Part shown: in pieces, positions 45,528 to 56,422 of the stretch
How the letters are laid out: every line of letters starts with the position of its first letter
Numbering within the stretch: position 1 is the stretch's first letter
Assembly (NCBI GenBank): GCA_965112735.1
Contig: OZ218953.1
Coordinates: 3,782,001-3,846,000 of the forward strand
Length of the DNA: 64,000 nucleotides
DNA from: Phaeosaccion multiseriatum
Lineage: Eukaryota; Ochrophyta, other classes
Direction of reading: 5' to 3'
Program-made: the position numbers and the translations under genes
Notes under the pieces: generated by a model
Seen by the model: the letters and a program-made list of their open reading frames with translations, nothing else
Told to the model about the DNA's origin: nothing
The model's database searches: none

Positions 45528-48500
45528 TGTATATACGCACGCGTCTGTCCTGTCCTTACCATGCTGGTGAGGGCCATGACCGACTTTCGGAGCGAGATGA
45601 GAAGCTCCTGGAGGCTCTCGAGTCGATTGATAATCCGCAGGGGCCGCAGCGCCTGAGGAGGGAGGGAGGGAGGGAGAAGGTTTGGCGCTGGAGGAGATGG
45701 GAATGGGGCCCAGCAGGGAGCCCAGGGATTCGACGCAAAGGGCTTTGTCCTGACGTCAGGGGCTTCGTCGCTTCTTCTTGTTCGCCGGTCCTCGTTTGGT
45801 TGACGCTTCGAACACGCCTCTCTTTGCCCCCCCACCCCTCCGTCTCTCCATCTCTCTTCTCTCTCTTCTCTCTCTTCTCTCTCTCTCACGGACTTACACT
45901 CTCTCTCTTTCCCTTCCTTTCTCTGTCTCTCTCTCTCCCTCGTGCTCCTCTCTCACCTTGAGTAAGTCGAGCACGCTGCTGACTGCTCGAGGGGCCGACC
46001 CCGCTTCCAGGGCATAGGAAACAGCACTCACCACTGCTATGAAGCAGTCGAGCTGATTCCAATGCTCCCTGTGGTCGTGAAAGTAGGGTAGGTCAGCAGG
46101 AAGGAGGAAGGGAGGAAGGGCGGGAGGGGAGGAGGGGGGGGTGAGAGGCTTACTCTCCTCGGATACACAGCACAACGCAGCACAGCATAGCAAGGGGGAA
46201 GCTAGGGGTCTTGCTGACTCCCGCCCTGGCCGCTTCCCTCGGGCGGACGTCTGGTCAGTTTGCAGTTTGCGTGCGTGAAGGTGACAGCTTGGGTCCATGT
46301 GAGTGTGGCCTGGACCAACACGCACAGCAACACGCTCTGGATTGGAGTACCTGAAGAAGCCGTTGGGGCCTTGCCAGACTCCGTGAGCGGCGACCTTGAC
46401 GCCCACCTCGCCAATGAAGATGAGGCAAAAGAAGAGCTCCATCATGGAGTACGCGTTGGTGACGCCCGTGGTTTCCGCCGGCTCCAGCACCATGAACAGG
46501 GTCGATGAAGCCACGGCAACGAACATGGCCTTCTCGAAGAGAGGATGTGTCGCCAGGGTAAGGAAGGACTGCCCGGAGGAAGGAAGGAAGGAAGAAAGGA
46601 AGGAAGGAAGGAAGGAAGGAAGGAAGGAAGGAAGGAAGGAAGGAAGGAAGGAAGGAAGGAAGGAAGGAAGGAAGGAAGGAAGGAAGGAAGGAAGGAAGGA
46701 AGGAAGGAAGGAAGGAAGGAAGGAAGGAAGGAAGGAAGGAAGGAAGGAAGGAAGGAAGGAAGGAAGGAAGGAAGGAAGGAAGGAAGGAAGGAAGGAAGGA
46801 AGGAAGGAAGGAAGGAAGGAAGGAAAGAAGGAAGGAAGACGAGGAGGGATTTAGTTCCCACGTCCGTCCTCCATTCGCGGAGAAAGTATGGAGAATGGAG
46901 CTACCCCTTCTCTGCATCATCGATGTGCATGCAGTCCTGTCAGCACACCCACCCCCTCACCACCCCACCCATCGCCCCACAGCCTGTCAAGCACACGCAC
47001 ACACATCTGGCTCTGACTCTCTTCGCGAGGGGGTGATTTATTGCAATGGAACGTAACGCAACGTCACGCATCGTACTTTTCTCGTCTTGCTCTGACTCGC
47101 GACCCATTTTTTCGCCTCGGGCCCCTCCGTGGCGACTCTCTCCCCAAAGACGAAGTCCACGTTTCGAATAATCCAATCCCAGCAGCCCCCTCGGGTTTCC
47201 TCGAGCTCAGCATCGGGTTGCCTCTGAACGACATCGTTGATGCGCGAAGGGAGGGTGCTGAAGGAATCACGGCGCACTGACGTATGCGTGTGTAGCGCCA
47301 CCGCCGTGCGCTGATATGGACAACCGTGTCAAACAAGCGCAGTTCAATTTCGAGACGGTGGAGGTTAGGATTATTTCCAGAGGGTCGAAGGGTCGACTCC
47401 CTGACCAATTCAATGCCGTGATCGATGCTCAGACTCATCGATACTAACTGACTTACTGAACCGCTAGCGCTCTCTCTCTCAACCCCCCTTCCCCGTTGTT
47501 GCAGATGGGTTGACGCGTCTTACCTGATACGACCCATCAAACTCACTATCGTAGGTGAGCGTGCTTCCATCACGTGTGGGTGTAGCCCTCGCCGTCCTGC
47601 GGCTCTCAGCGCGATCCAATTCCGGCAATTCCACTTCGGAGCCTTGGCCTTTAGACAGGGGCTTCGGAAAGCTGCCGCCGCGGAGGAGTGGAGGCGGAGG
47701 GAGGGAACGGAAAGATGAGGCAAAGCACACCAAGAGAAAAACCGCGATGAGCAAAGCGTTTTTTCTCCCTCCGAGAGCAGCTTTTCCAGCAGGCTTTGTG
47801 TACTATACCCCACCTGCCCCCCCCCCTTGACCGGCTCACCTCTGCAACAGCCAGTTGGGTAAGCCCTTGCCCTTCTCAGCTTCGCCAGCGTCTCCGAGCT
47901 TCGCAGTCGACCCTCTGCACCCTCTCACTCCTCTCGACCCTCTTCCGCCCTCCGCGCTGATCAACTCCGAGCTGCCACCACCACCACCACCATCACCATC
48001 ACCATCACCATCACCATCACCATCACCATCACCATCACCATCGTCGGTGCTGACGCCACGACTATCCGGGCTCGCGAACCGTGTCCTTTCCGCTCGCAGC
48101 AGCCTCCCTGCGGCCCTCCCGGCGGCCCTGCCCGCGCTACCCACTGCTGCCTCCTCCTCCTCCTCCTCCTTCCCCTCCTCCTCCTCCTGCTGCCGGACCA
48201 TGTTGTAGTAGAGAATATACAGCGCCTGTCGCTTGAACCCCTTCTTGTAGATGCTAATCATCTGTAGGGTGAAGGCAGGCAAATGGGAATAGAGGAAGGC
48301 GGAGGGAGGGGAAGGGAGGGGGGAGGAGGTGGAAGGAAGGTCGTGCGAGGCGGTCGGTTGGCCAGTCGGCTCAACAAATGGCGGCCAAACAGGTAGCATC
48401 CGTGGACGAGCTAAGCTAAGCGACTGCATGTATCACGCCGGTAGTACCGTACCTGAAGCTTGAGCGCTTGGCGGCGGTGTTTGAGGTTGAGCTCGTCACC

Positions 48501-49075
48501 CACCCCGTCCAGCACTACGGCCAGGATCAAGTTGAGCAGGCAGTACTGACCGATGAAGATCAAGGCGATGAAGTACACGCTGGCGATGGGATGAGTAGCG
48601 TCCATAGCATAGCGCATAATGGCTGGCCAATTCTCGCCCGACACCACAAAGAAGGTCTGCATAAAGGCCCAGTAGAAGGTATCGAAGCGGATGCGCGAGT
48701 CGGGCAACACCACATAGTCCGCCGCGCCGAACATTTGCATGCCCAAGATGGCGAAGATGAACATGACGAGAAGCAGCAGCGCCACGATGGGGGCCATCTT
48801 ATCCGACGACTGAAACCGCCGCACCACACCATGGGGCATGCACAGGGACAGAGGGGGGGAGAGGGGGATGTCGGAGCAAGACGAAGTCAGCGTTATAGTG
48901 CGGCCTCCCCCCCCTCCACCTAGCGTGAGCTTTTCCGCCCTCTCACCCCATCACTACACATGCCCCGCCTCCCTCTCCCTTTGTTCCGTGGTCCAGGCAT
49001 TCCCTCCCGCCCGTCTACTTCGCACCCATGAGCAGCCTAGTTCCCTCTTCCCACCCCGAAACTCGCACGCACGCT

Positions 49076-49111
<36 letters not shown>

Positions 49112-49525
49112 CACACACCTGCACGATCATGTCAATGACGCGCGTCAACGAAGCCCAGCTGCACGCAGGCACGCAGAAGAAGGGAAAGAGAAACCCCGGA
49201 CAGCAGAGTTAAGTTCAGACGCCACAAGGAGTGAGAGAGTTGGGACAAGGGACAAGGGACAATGAGTGAGACCCGTTACCTTGGAGGCCCTCCCACCCCT
49301 GCACTCCCATGGTGGGCTGCTCTTGACTTACTTTCGGGCAATCCTCCCAATGCGAAGCACCCTGAACAGGCGAAGTGTGCGCAGGCTGCGCAGACTGGAC
49401 ACGCCCCCTCCTTGGTGCTGCAGCGCGAGCTCCACGATGGACCCGGCAACGATGAGAAAGTCGAAACCGTTGCTTCGGTCCGAAAAGTAGTCCGGGATGC
49501 CCTGTTTCGGAGGCGGCACAACGAG

Positions 49526-49570
<45 letters not shown>

Positions 49571-52500
49571 GGAGTCAGGCATCAGGCCGTAAGAGTGTTG
49601 AGAGAGAGAGACAGAGAGGGAGTCAGGCATCAGGCCGTAAGAGTGTTGAGAGGCGGTCTGAGGGAGAAGGGAAGCCTGCGTGGCGAGGAAGGGACTAAAG
49701 AGGCGAGAAGCAAGGAGCTCTAAAATCTGATGGAGCGAGTACGTGGGGAAAAGGTCGACAAAGGAGTGCTCGCTTACCAAGATGGCAACCTTGACCACGA
49801 GCTCTACGATAAACAAAAGAGTCAAAGCGAAGTTCATCCACTCGAGCACGATGGTCATGGCCTGTGGATTGCCATGGCCATCCAAAGCGAGCACTGCCAA
49901 GTTGATGAAGATGCATAGGAACACGAACTGGATGCATTGCACAGAGAGTCAGGGAGGGAGGGGAGGGGAGGGGAGGCGGGGAGGGTGAGTATGACGAAGG
50001 GCTCCCGCCAGTGAGGAAGAATCCTGTCATCGCTACTGTATCACCAACTGCTCCTACTACTGCTACTGCTACCAAAGGGCGAATGATGGACGGGTCGAGC
50101 CTCCGTTGCCAGTCGAGTCCCTCACTGCCTTGCTACTCCTATTACTCCTGTGCCCCACTGCCTCGGCGCCTCACCTTGTTGAGCGTGCTGCCGTCACTGG
50201 TGCACATGGTCCGAGCCCTCTGCGAGCGGATGCCTCTGTAGACAAGGCCACGCAGCGACGCCCGCACCCACCGCCCCACCCTCTGCGGCCAGCTCACCCT
50301 GCCGCCCCCTCTCTCGCCTGCTCCTTCACTACTGTGTCTGTTGCCCCCATCTCCTACACCTTGCCAACCCTCCCCTCCCTCCCGCTCCTTGGCAATCGCT
50401 TTCTTGAGCAAGTTGCGGCTGCTTCTGCGCCGTAAGGAGCCTGCGCGGTGCAGAGCTGCTGCCCTTCCGCCAAGGAGAGGCATGGGGCTAGACGGGGCCG
50501 TAGTGGGGGAGCTCTCCCTCCGCTCGAGAGCCATGGAGAGGTCCTGCAGGGCCGTCGATCGAAGCGGTTGCTGCTCTCTGACGGGGGCCACCCCAAGGAC
50601 TTCCAGCAGGGTTGGTCGGAGACGAGAGCCTCCTTCGCAGGAAGATGAAGAAGAGGAGAAGGAGGAGGAAGCGGAGGAAGCTTTCTCTTCCTCTTCGTCT
50701 TCCTCTCCCTCTTCCTGTTCTGCGATGACTTCTTCTTCCCCATCAGAGCCCTTTGCGTAAGGGCCGCGAGCCCCTCGTCGCGTCTCACCTGTGGCAAGTG
50801 GGCAAAGTACACAGACAGGCATCAGCAGCACGAAAAAGACAGAGGTAGAAGGCTTCACACCACGGCAGAGGCTGCTCATTCTCCAGGGCCTTGTTTCCTC
50901 TCGCACCTTCACCTCCTTTCGTCCATACTGCGCTTCTTCTTGGGTCCTCCCGGGTCCGCTGCTCCATCTCTTGCACCGCCGCCCGAAGACCGATGGACAT
51001 TCTCCTCGCGCGCCTCCCTTCAGGCGGTAGGCACTCGGTGTTAATGTTGCTGAAGCTCCGCCGCCCCCCTACTTGAAGTTGCAGCTCCTCCTCCCCCTTA
51101 TTGAAGATGGGGCCGAGACGCGCTCGATTGGCGGCCTCCATGTCCTTCTGGATCTCCACCTGCATGCGAGGGAAGCAAGAAGAAGAATGTGAGACAATCG
51201 AAACGGCGAGTCCTCAGGGAATGAGTTGACCACCACCGCCGCTGCCCCTGGCCTACTAGAGTACACCAACAGGGAAGGGATCGGGCAGAAACGGCACACA
51301 GCGCTGCCAATGCATGCCTCCTGTGTCATCAAAAGAGGTATACTATGCCGCTCTGCTTGTACACAAAACGCACACACCATCTCCGTCCGAGGTCCACCGA
51401 TCACGTCCCATCCCCTCGCTCCGGCTCTACCCTCCCCTCCGTGCACACACACACCTCCTCCATCTCTTCCACGGCGCTCTTGCGTCTCTTTTGCTTGTTC
51501 TTTCGCTGCACTTCCGCCATCTCCTGCAAGCGCTCAGTCTGCGCGCTCTGAAAGCCGGCCATGATGGTGGCCACCACAAGATTCATGATCATGAAGGCGC
51601 CGAGTAGAATCACCACGACAAAGTACCAAAACGTGTGCTCCTGGACCCACCAACAAAGACAGAAACGCGATGGAGGAGGACGGGGGGTGAGATCATATCA
51701 GGGAGGCAATGCAGAGAGAGAAGCGGCTGTACTCTCCGGGACGCGGGCGGGGCGGAGGGTGGGGGGCGGAAGGAGCTCTTCCATCTCCTAGAAACTGTAT
51801 GGCGCTCCTCTCCAGGTGTGCCACAGTCAGTCGGCAGTCGTATCGTACCGTCATGACTGCTTGGGTGTTCCACAGAACGGCGGACCATTCCTCCAGAGTG
51901 GTGACCGCAAAGAGATTGAGGAAGGCCTGCGGTGGACAAGGGAGGAAAGTGGAAAGGTGGGAAGGTCCCGGCATACATGAGTCCGGGAGCACAAGGAGGT
52001 GACCTCAGAAGTGCTATAGATGGCCCTACTGGCTGGAGCAAATGAGCAAGGCTTTGTGACTCTCGCCACCTCGCCACCACGTGAAGCTCTCTGATTTCGC
52101 CTACGAACAGTCAGAAAGAAGCAAGCCCCAAGGAGATAGCCCGACTTTTATCTTCTGCTCTTCTGAGAGGACACTTACCCATGGGAAGCTGTCGAAGTTG
52201 ACGAAGCCTTCCTTCGGATTCTCCCCGTAGTCCATGCAGGTGTACTCGCCCTCGCAGGTGTAAGGGGTATCTAAGACATTAACGTAGCTGCAAACACCGC
52301 TGAAGGTTTCCGCTTCGATCTGGCACAGGATGCTTCCTCGGGCCTCCCAATCGACGGTCGAGTCAGAGTCAATGGACATTGGTCCCATCGTGCCGCTACC
52401 TGCTACGCTGCCAATCTCTTCTACTCCACAGCGGTGGGTGAGTATGCCACTGAAGAGGAGGACTCCGACCATGCTGGGGCAGGACAGGTCATATTATCAC

Positions 52501-53605
52501 ATCAAGTAGACCGACGGCATCGGAAGGGAAGAGAAGGAGACTTTTAAAGGGGGCAGCAGGATAAAATGGAGGAGAGGAGAGGGTGGGCATTCTCACGTGC
52601 ACACGACAATCTATGGACAGGACTAAGCTCACCTGACGATGGAAAGATAGAAGAGGAATACGCAGGCTATGAAGCTGAGGTTCTTGACGGACAAGAACAG
52701 CGACGACACCACAAACTTCAAAGAAGGGAAGCGGCGGATGGTCCGCAGCGGTCGGAGGACGCGAAGGGTCTTCAAGAAGCCCAAGTCGACGGTAGGGCCA
52801 CTGCAGGGCGTGCCCACAAGAGGGGGGGAGAAGGGGAGGGGGCTTTGAGAGGAGGCTGGTGCTTGTGGAAGGGCGGGGGGGCGGTATAGATAGGAACAGG
52901 CATGCTCGTCTACCCTCCTCCCCTCCCCACTGACCTTGAGCCACTAAGGCTGAGACCGAGCGTAGACACGCTCTCGCACACCACGACAAAGTCCAGCAGA
53001 TTCCACCCATCTTTGAAGTAGCGAGAGCCCAGCGCCACCAGCTTGAACACAAACTCGAGTGCGAAAAGGATGGTGAAGCAGACGTCACTGACGCTCCAAT
53101 ACGCGGGTACGTCATCGTCGTCCCACTTGGGGTCCTCCAGCGCAAGGAGTATGCAATTGACGAGGATGGCGCCGATAATCGCCATCTCAAAGTGCGGGTG
53201 AGAAACGAGCGCGATGAATGGCAGCTGAAACCTCCACGGCTGGCTGGTTGGAGCAGCTGCTTCACCTTCGTCGTCGTCACTCTCACAGCCATCATCCATA
53301 TCAGTCTCTCTCTTTGGGGCTCCCTCGTGAGATGTACCCTCGCCGTCGCGATTTCCTGGAGGAAGGCCTTTGCATGCTCGATACTCACCTCTCTCAGGCG
53401 GCCGCACGTCTATGGCAGATCTACTCCCTCTCGTCCTCTCCATGTGGCTGAAGGATTCGTAAGCCGAGATGTCACCCCCCCCACCCCCGCCCTCATAATC
53501 GGGGTCGCCATCGTCGAAAGAAGCAGCACTTCCTTCATCATCGCTGTTGGGAAAGCACTTCCTCACGCCTCTCTTCCTCCCTGGCCGGGGCTTCCGGAAG
53601 TCCAT
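39719..53605 (-). CDS. Four-domain voltage-gated cation channel with ankyrin tail
   Basis: Twenty-eight exons: 52935-53605, 52633-52800, 52179-52473, 51849-51926, 51455-51640, 50907-51159, 50175-50788, 49778-49927, 49332-49501, 49119-49158, 48453-48809, 47840-48261, 47524-47671, 46351-46568, 45957-46068, 45560-45652, 45161-45325, 44751-44888, 44427-44484, 44053-44201, 43713-43753, 43105-43345, 42637-42868, 41806-42014, 41494-41580, 41091-41270, 40352-40822, 39719-40099. The sum is 6327 bases, 2108 residues, with every phase consistent. Four S1-S6 repeats have Arg/Lys-rich S4 helices (for example LRVLRPLRTIRR). Pore residues by repeat are TLEEW, SGENW, TADGW and TAEGW, that is E/E/D/E, close to calcium channels. 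After S6 IV comes an EF-hand-like segment (DPLGTGSI), then ankyrin repeats (PLHLAALGG, TALHLAMS) and a terminal coiled coil. Likely a plasma- or organelle-membrane calcium channel. Confidence 0.93.
40885..40950. repeat. GGAA tetranucleotide repeat in channel intron
   Basis: About 16 units. In the transcript it reads TTCC, and it lies 60 bases upstream of the acceptor of the ankyrin-encoding exon (high end 40822). Confidence 0.9.
42081..42425. repeat. GGGA tetranucleotide array, about 340 bp
   Basis: Long GGGA array with a few GGAC and GA variants, inside the intron before the exon encoding pore IV (41806-42014). It reads TCCC in the transcript. The 200-320-residue frames across it on both strands are repeat artefacts. 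Confidence 0.95.
43840..43904. repeat. GA dinucleotide microsatellite in channel intron
   Basis: About 32 GA units, CT in the transcript, 90 bases upstream of the acceptor of the 41-base exon 43713-43753. Confidence 0.95.
44558..44690. repeat. GCAG tetranucleotide repeat in channel intron
   Basis: About 15 clean GCAG units followed by variants, in the intron between exons 44751-44888 and 44427-44484. Confidence 0.9.
45474..45536. repeat. GT dinucleotide microsatellite in channel intron
   Basis: GT repeat with GC and AT interruptions, AC in the transcript, in the intron before exon 45161-45325. Confidence 0.9.
46578..46843. repeat. GGAA tetranucleotide array abutting a splice acceptor
   Basis: About 65 GGAA units, TTCC in the transcript, ending 10 bases from the acceptor of exon 46351-46568. 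It forms nearly all of that acceptor's polypyrimidine tract. Confidence 0.95.
47976..48043 (-). repeat. Coding Asp-Gly dipeptide repeat
   Basis: A CACCAT hexanucleotide repeat inside channel exon 47840-48261. On the sense strand it encodes alternating Asp-Gly in the cytoplasmic linker between repeats II and III. Confidence 0.9.
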
Positions 53606-53808
53606 CGCTATCGTAGCCCTCGAAACCGCGCAATCGTGAAGTGCATGCTAATCCTACAGCTGTCTTAGCTGTGTGCTTTTTGGTTTCTTGAGGTGCAGGG
53701 TTTTCTAGGGCGGGGATTGTATGTGTAACCGTATCGGGTGCCATCCCGCCTGCCTTAAAGTAAAGCTCGTCCCCCCTTCCCCACTTAAGAAGGAGCTGTA
53801 CCTCGAGG
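53606..53808. promoter_or_regulatory. Bidirectional promoter, channel and PLP enzyme
   Basis: 203 bp lie between divergent start codons, with an A/T-richer patch near 53680-53770. No motif assigned. Confidence 0.4.
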
Positions 53809-56150
53809 ATGGCTAAGCTGTTTCTTGCTGTAGTGCTACTCCTTGTCGCTGCTGCGTGTCAGGCATTCTGTTCGTTTCCTTCTTGCTCTTTGCGAGGCCA
53901 ACAGCCGAGGTCTCGAGGCCAGGAGGAGCAGGAGCCGCAGATCTGGCAGAGGACGTTGTGTCTGCAGGCATGGGGTGGGGCAGGCTTCGGAAGAGGTCTC
54001 GGCGAGAGGCCAGTGGGGCAGTTGTGGAGTATGGCTTCGGCCTCAGCTGCTTTGGTGAAAGAGGAGAAGGAGGAGGAGGACGCGCAGCGGCAGCGAGCGC
54101 GCGAGGCGGTGGATGCCGCTACAGAAAAGCTGCTCCCCACCTTCCACGCTATCGACAAGAAGACCCAAGTCACGCTGCGCAAGGTACTGGAGGCCTTTCG
54201 GGAGGCCCGCGTAGACCCTAACAACTTTGCGGGGGTGGACGGGTACGGACACGGAGACATTGGCCGCGACGCGTTGGGCGAGATTTACGCCACTCTCTTC
54301 AAGGCCGAGAGTGCCCTGGTGAGTAGAGCATATGCCTTGTCTTGAGGGCCAAACAGCGTGTGGGATCAACAGGCGTGGCTGCAACAGAAGGCGTGTTTCA
54401 AGTCCACCCAAAGTGATCTCCCAATCTCCCATGCTTGGCCTCTGTTCCCTTGCAATGCTGATTCGCTTGCTTCTACGCGTTTCATTGGCGCCCCCAGATT
54501 CGAGTGCAATGCTTCAGTGGTACCCACGCCATCGCCTGCGCGTTATTCGGGGTGTTAAGGCCGGGACACAAGATGCTCGCAATCTCGGGACCTCCGTACG
54601 ACACGCTAGACGAGGTCATCGGAACGAGACTGCCCGCAGCAGGTGAGGGCCGGGCCGATGTATGGAGTTGAAGAGGGCTGGTGCATGGAGTTAGAGACCA
54701 TTTCAGGAGCTCGAGGACGAGGAGGGTCACATGCCTCGGCCTCTCACAATGCTCTTCTCGAGAGGCGGTGCCAGGTCCTGACGCCTCTACTCCTGCTCCT
54801 CGTTCCCCCTGCAGATACATTCGCCGAGGATCCCCTCTCCAGCGGCCTCGTCGGAAATCTTGGCGAGTTTGGCGTGTCCTACCAAGAGGTGCCCCTGACG
54901 GACGAGGGGCTCTTCAACCTGCAGGACATTGATGCCGCCCTTCACTTGGACCCGAGCATCCGCCTTTTGCACATCCAACGCTCCTGCGGCTACCAGTGGA
55001 GACCCTCCATACCCATCGCCGAGATTGAGCGCTTGGTGAGGCACATTGACGCCGAGTGGGCGCATCGCCGGTCTGAGCTCGTCATCTTTGTGGACAATTG
55101 CTACGGAGAGTTCGTGGAGGAAAGGGAGCCCACGGCGGTGGGTGTGGATCTCATTGCAGGGAGTCTCATCAAGAATCCAGGAGGAACCCTGGTCAAGTCA
55201 GGTACTGTTCTGCTTCCTGCTTCTTCTCCTTGTGTGTTGGCTTGTTGTGCCACCCGAGGATTCTCCCTGGTCCTGGTCACGTCATCCTTCCCCCTCGCTC
55301 CCCACGGCAACACACCCAGGAAGCACCTTACCAATGCGGACTGCTATCCCTGCCTTTGTTATACCGCACCCCTCCACCGCAGGCGGTTATGTGGCGGGAA
55401 AGAGAGACTTGGTGCGTGCCGCTTCCAACCGCATGGGAGCTCCGGGGGTGGACGGAGGGGCCACTCTGGGGCAGAACAGCGCTCTCTACCAGGGGTTATT
55501 CCTGGCCCCGACCATGGTGGGAGAGAGCCTAAAGGGGGCCCACCTGCTGGCAGAGGTGTTTGCGCAGAGGGGTATGCCGACCAATCCGCCGCGGGGCGGG
55601 GAGCACCTGCGCACAGACATTATACAGGTGAGTGCGTGCGTGGCTTTATATTTGTCAAGGGGTGTGCTTTCCCTCGTATTGATATGTACAAATCCACCAT
55701 CTTTCCATCAATCTGCGTATTCCCCAGGCGATCCAGCTGGGCAGTCGCTCGGCTGTGGTGGACTTTTGCCAAGTGGTCCAGAAGTTCAGTCCCGTGGGTG
55801 CTCACTACAAGCCAGGTAACGGGGGGCGACTTTTCCGCCCAATTAACTTGGGATGCAGTGTCAGAAAGGCTTTTCTTAAGTGTCTTGTGAGCGTGTATCC
55901 TGCCTGCCCATAACGCCACTGCCCCGCCTCCCTGCCCTCCTCAGTGCCAGGGAGCAGCCCCGGCTACGGCGACGAGGTGATCTTCGCAGACGGCACCTTT
56001 GTGGACGGTAGCACGCTTGAGCTGTCAGCAGATGGGCCCCTCAGAGAGCCCTTCGTGGTGTTTGCACAGGGCTGCACGCACTGGAGCCACTGGGCCATCA
56101 TCCTGGAGGAGGCTTTGCTGAAGATGGACGCCGAAGAGCCCCACCAATAG
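53809..56150 (+). CDS. PLP-dependent lyase of the aluminium-resistance / methionine gamma-lyase-like family, plastid-targeted
   Basis: Exons 53809-54318, 54498-54642, 54815-55201, 55383-55627, 55728-55815 and 55945-56150 join in phase to 526 residues. The body matches bacterial 'aluminium resistance' proteins of the Cys/Met-metabolism PLP family: FSGTHAIACALFGVLRPG, SGPPYDTLDEVIG, IQRSCGY, the cofactor Asp312 in FVDNCYGEF, and Lys338 in GSLIKNPGG as the probable Schiff-base lysine; GAHYKP, PGYGDEVIFADGTF and CTHWSHW follow. The substrate is not settled for this family. The N-terminus is a signal peptide (LFLAVVLLLVAAACQA) followed at once by Phe-Cys-Ser-Phe and a basic, Ser/Gln-rich stretch, resembling the bipartite ASAF-type plastid presequence of algae with complex red plastids. 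About 100 residues precede the catalytic domain. Confidence 0.88.
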
Positions 56151-56422
56151 ACTGCCTCGAGTCCAGAGCGTGGCTGTAGCTGCATAGGCTGGGTCTCTGA
56201 GCCAACTCTCCGCCCTTCTCCACACGGCGGCGGCCCGCGATGAGTCCTCAGGCTTGACGGGCGGCGGGGGGATCGCTGACTGCTCATGGGCATGCTCATG
56301 GGCATATTCCTCTTCCTTTCTTCCGTCGACGTGGAGCTTCTTCTTGCCATGACCTTCGTTCATGAGCATTGTTTTGAAGCTCCGCCAGCAGCGGGAGGGG
56401 GGCGGGAGATGAGGCTATCGTA

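Noticed and set aside
46255-47036. Phe-Leu-Pro-Ser and Gly-Arg-Lys-Glu repeat frames
   Set aside because: These are translations of the GGAA intronic array next to channel exon 46351-46568.
47038-47447. Protein-like minus-strand frames in the intron before channel repeat III, considered as an extra exon 47282-47447
   Set aside because: The flanking exons 47524-47671 and 46351-46568 already join in phase 0. Inserting the candidate exon (166 bases) would shift the frame. It might be a remnant or alternative exon, but nothing supports inclusion.
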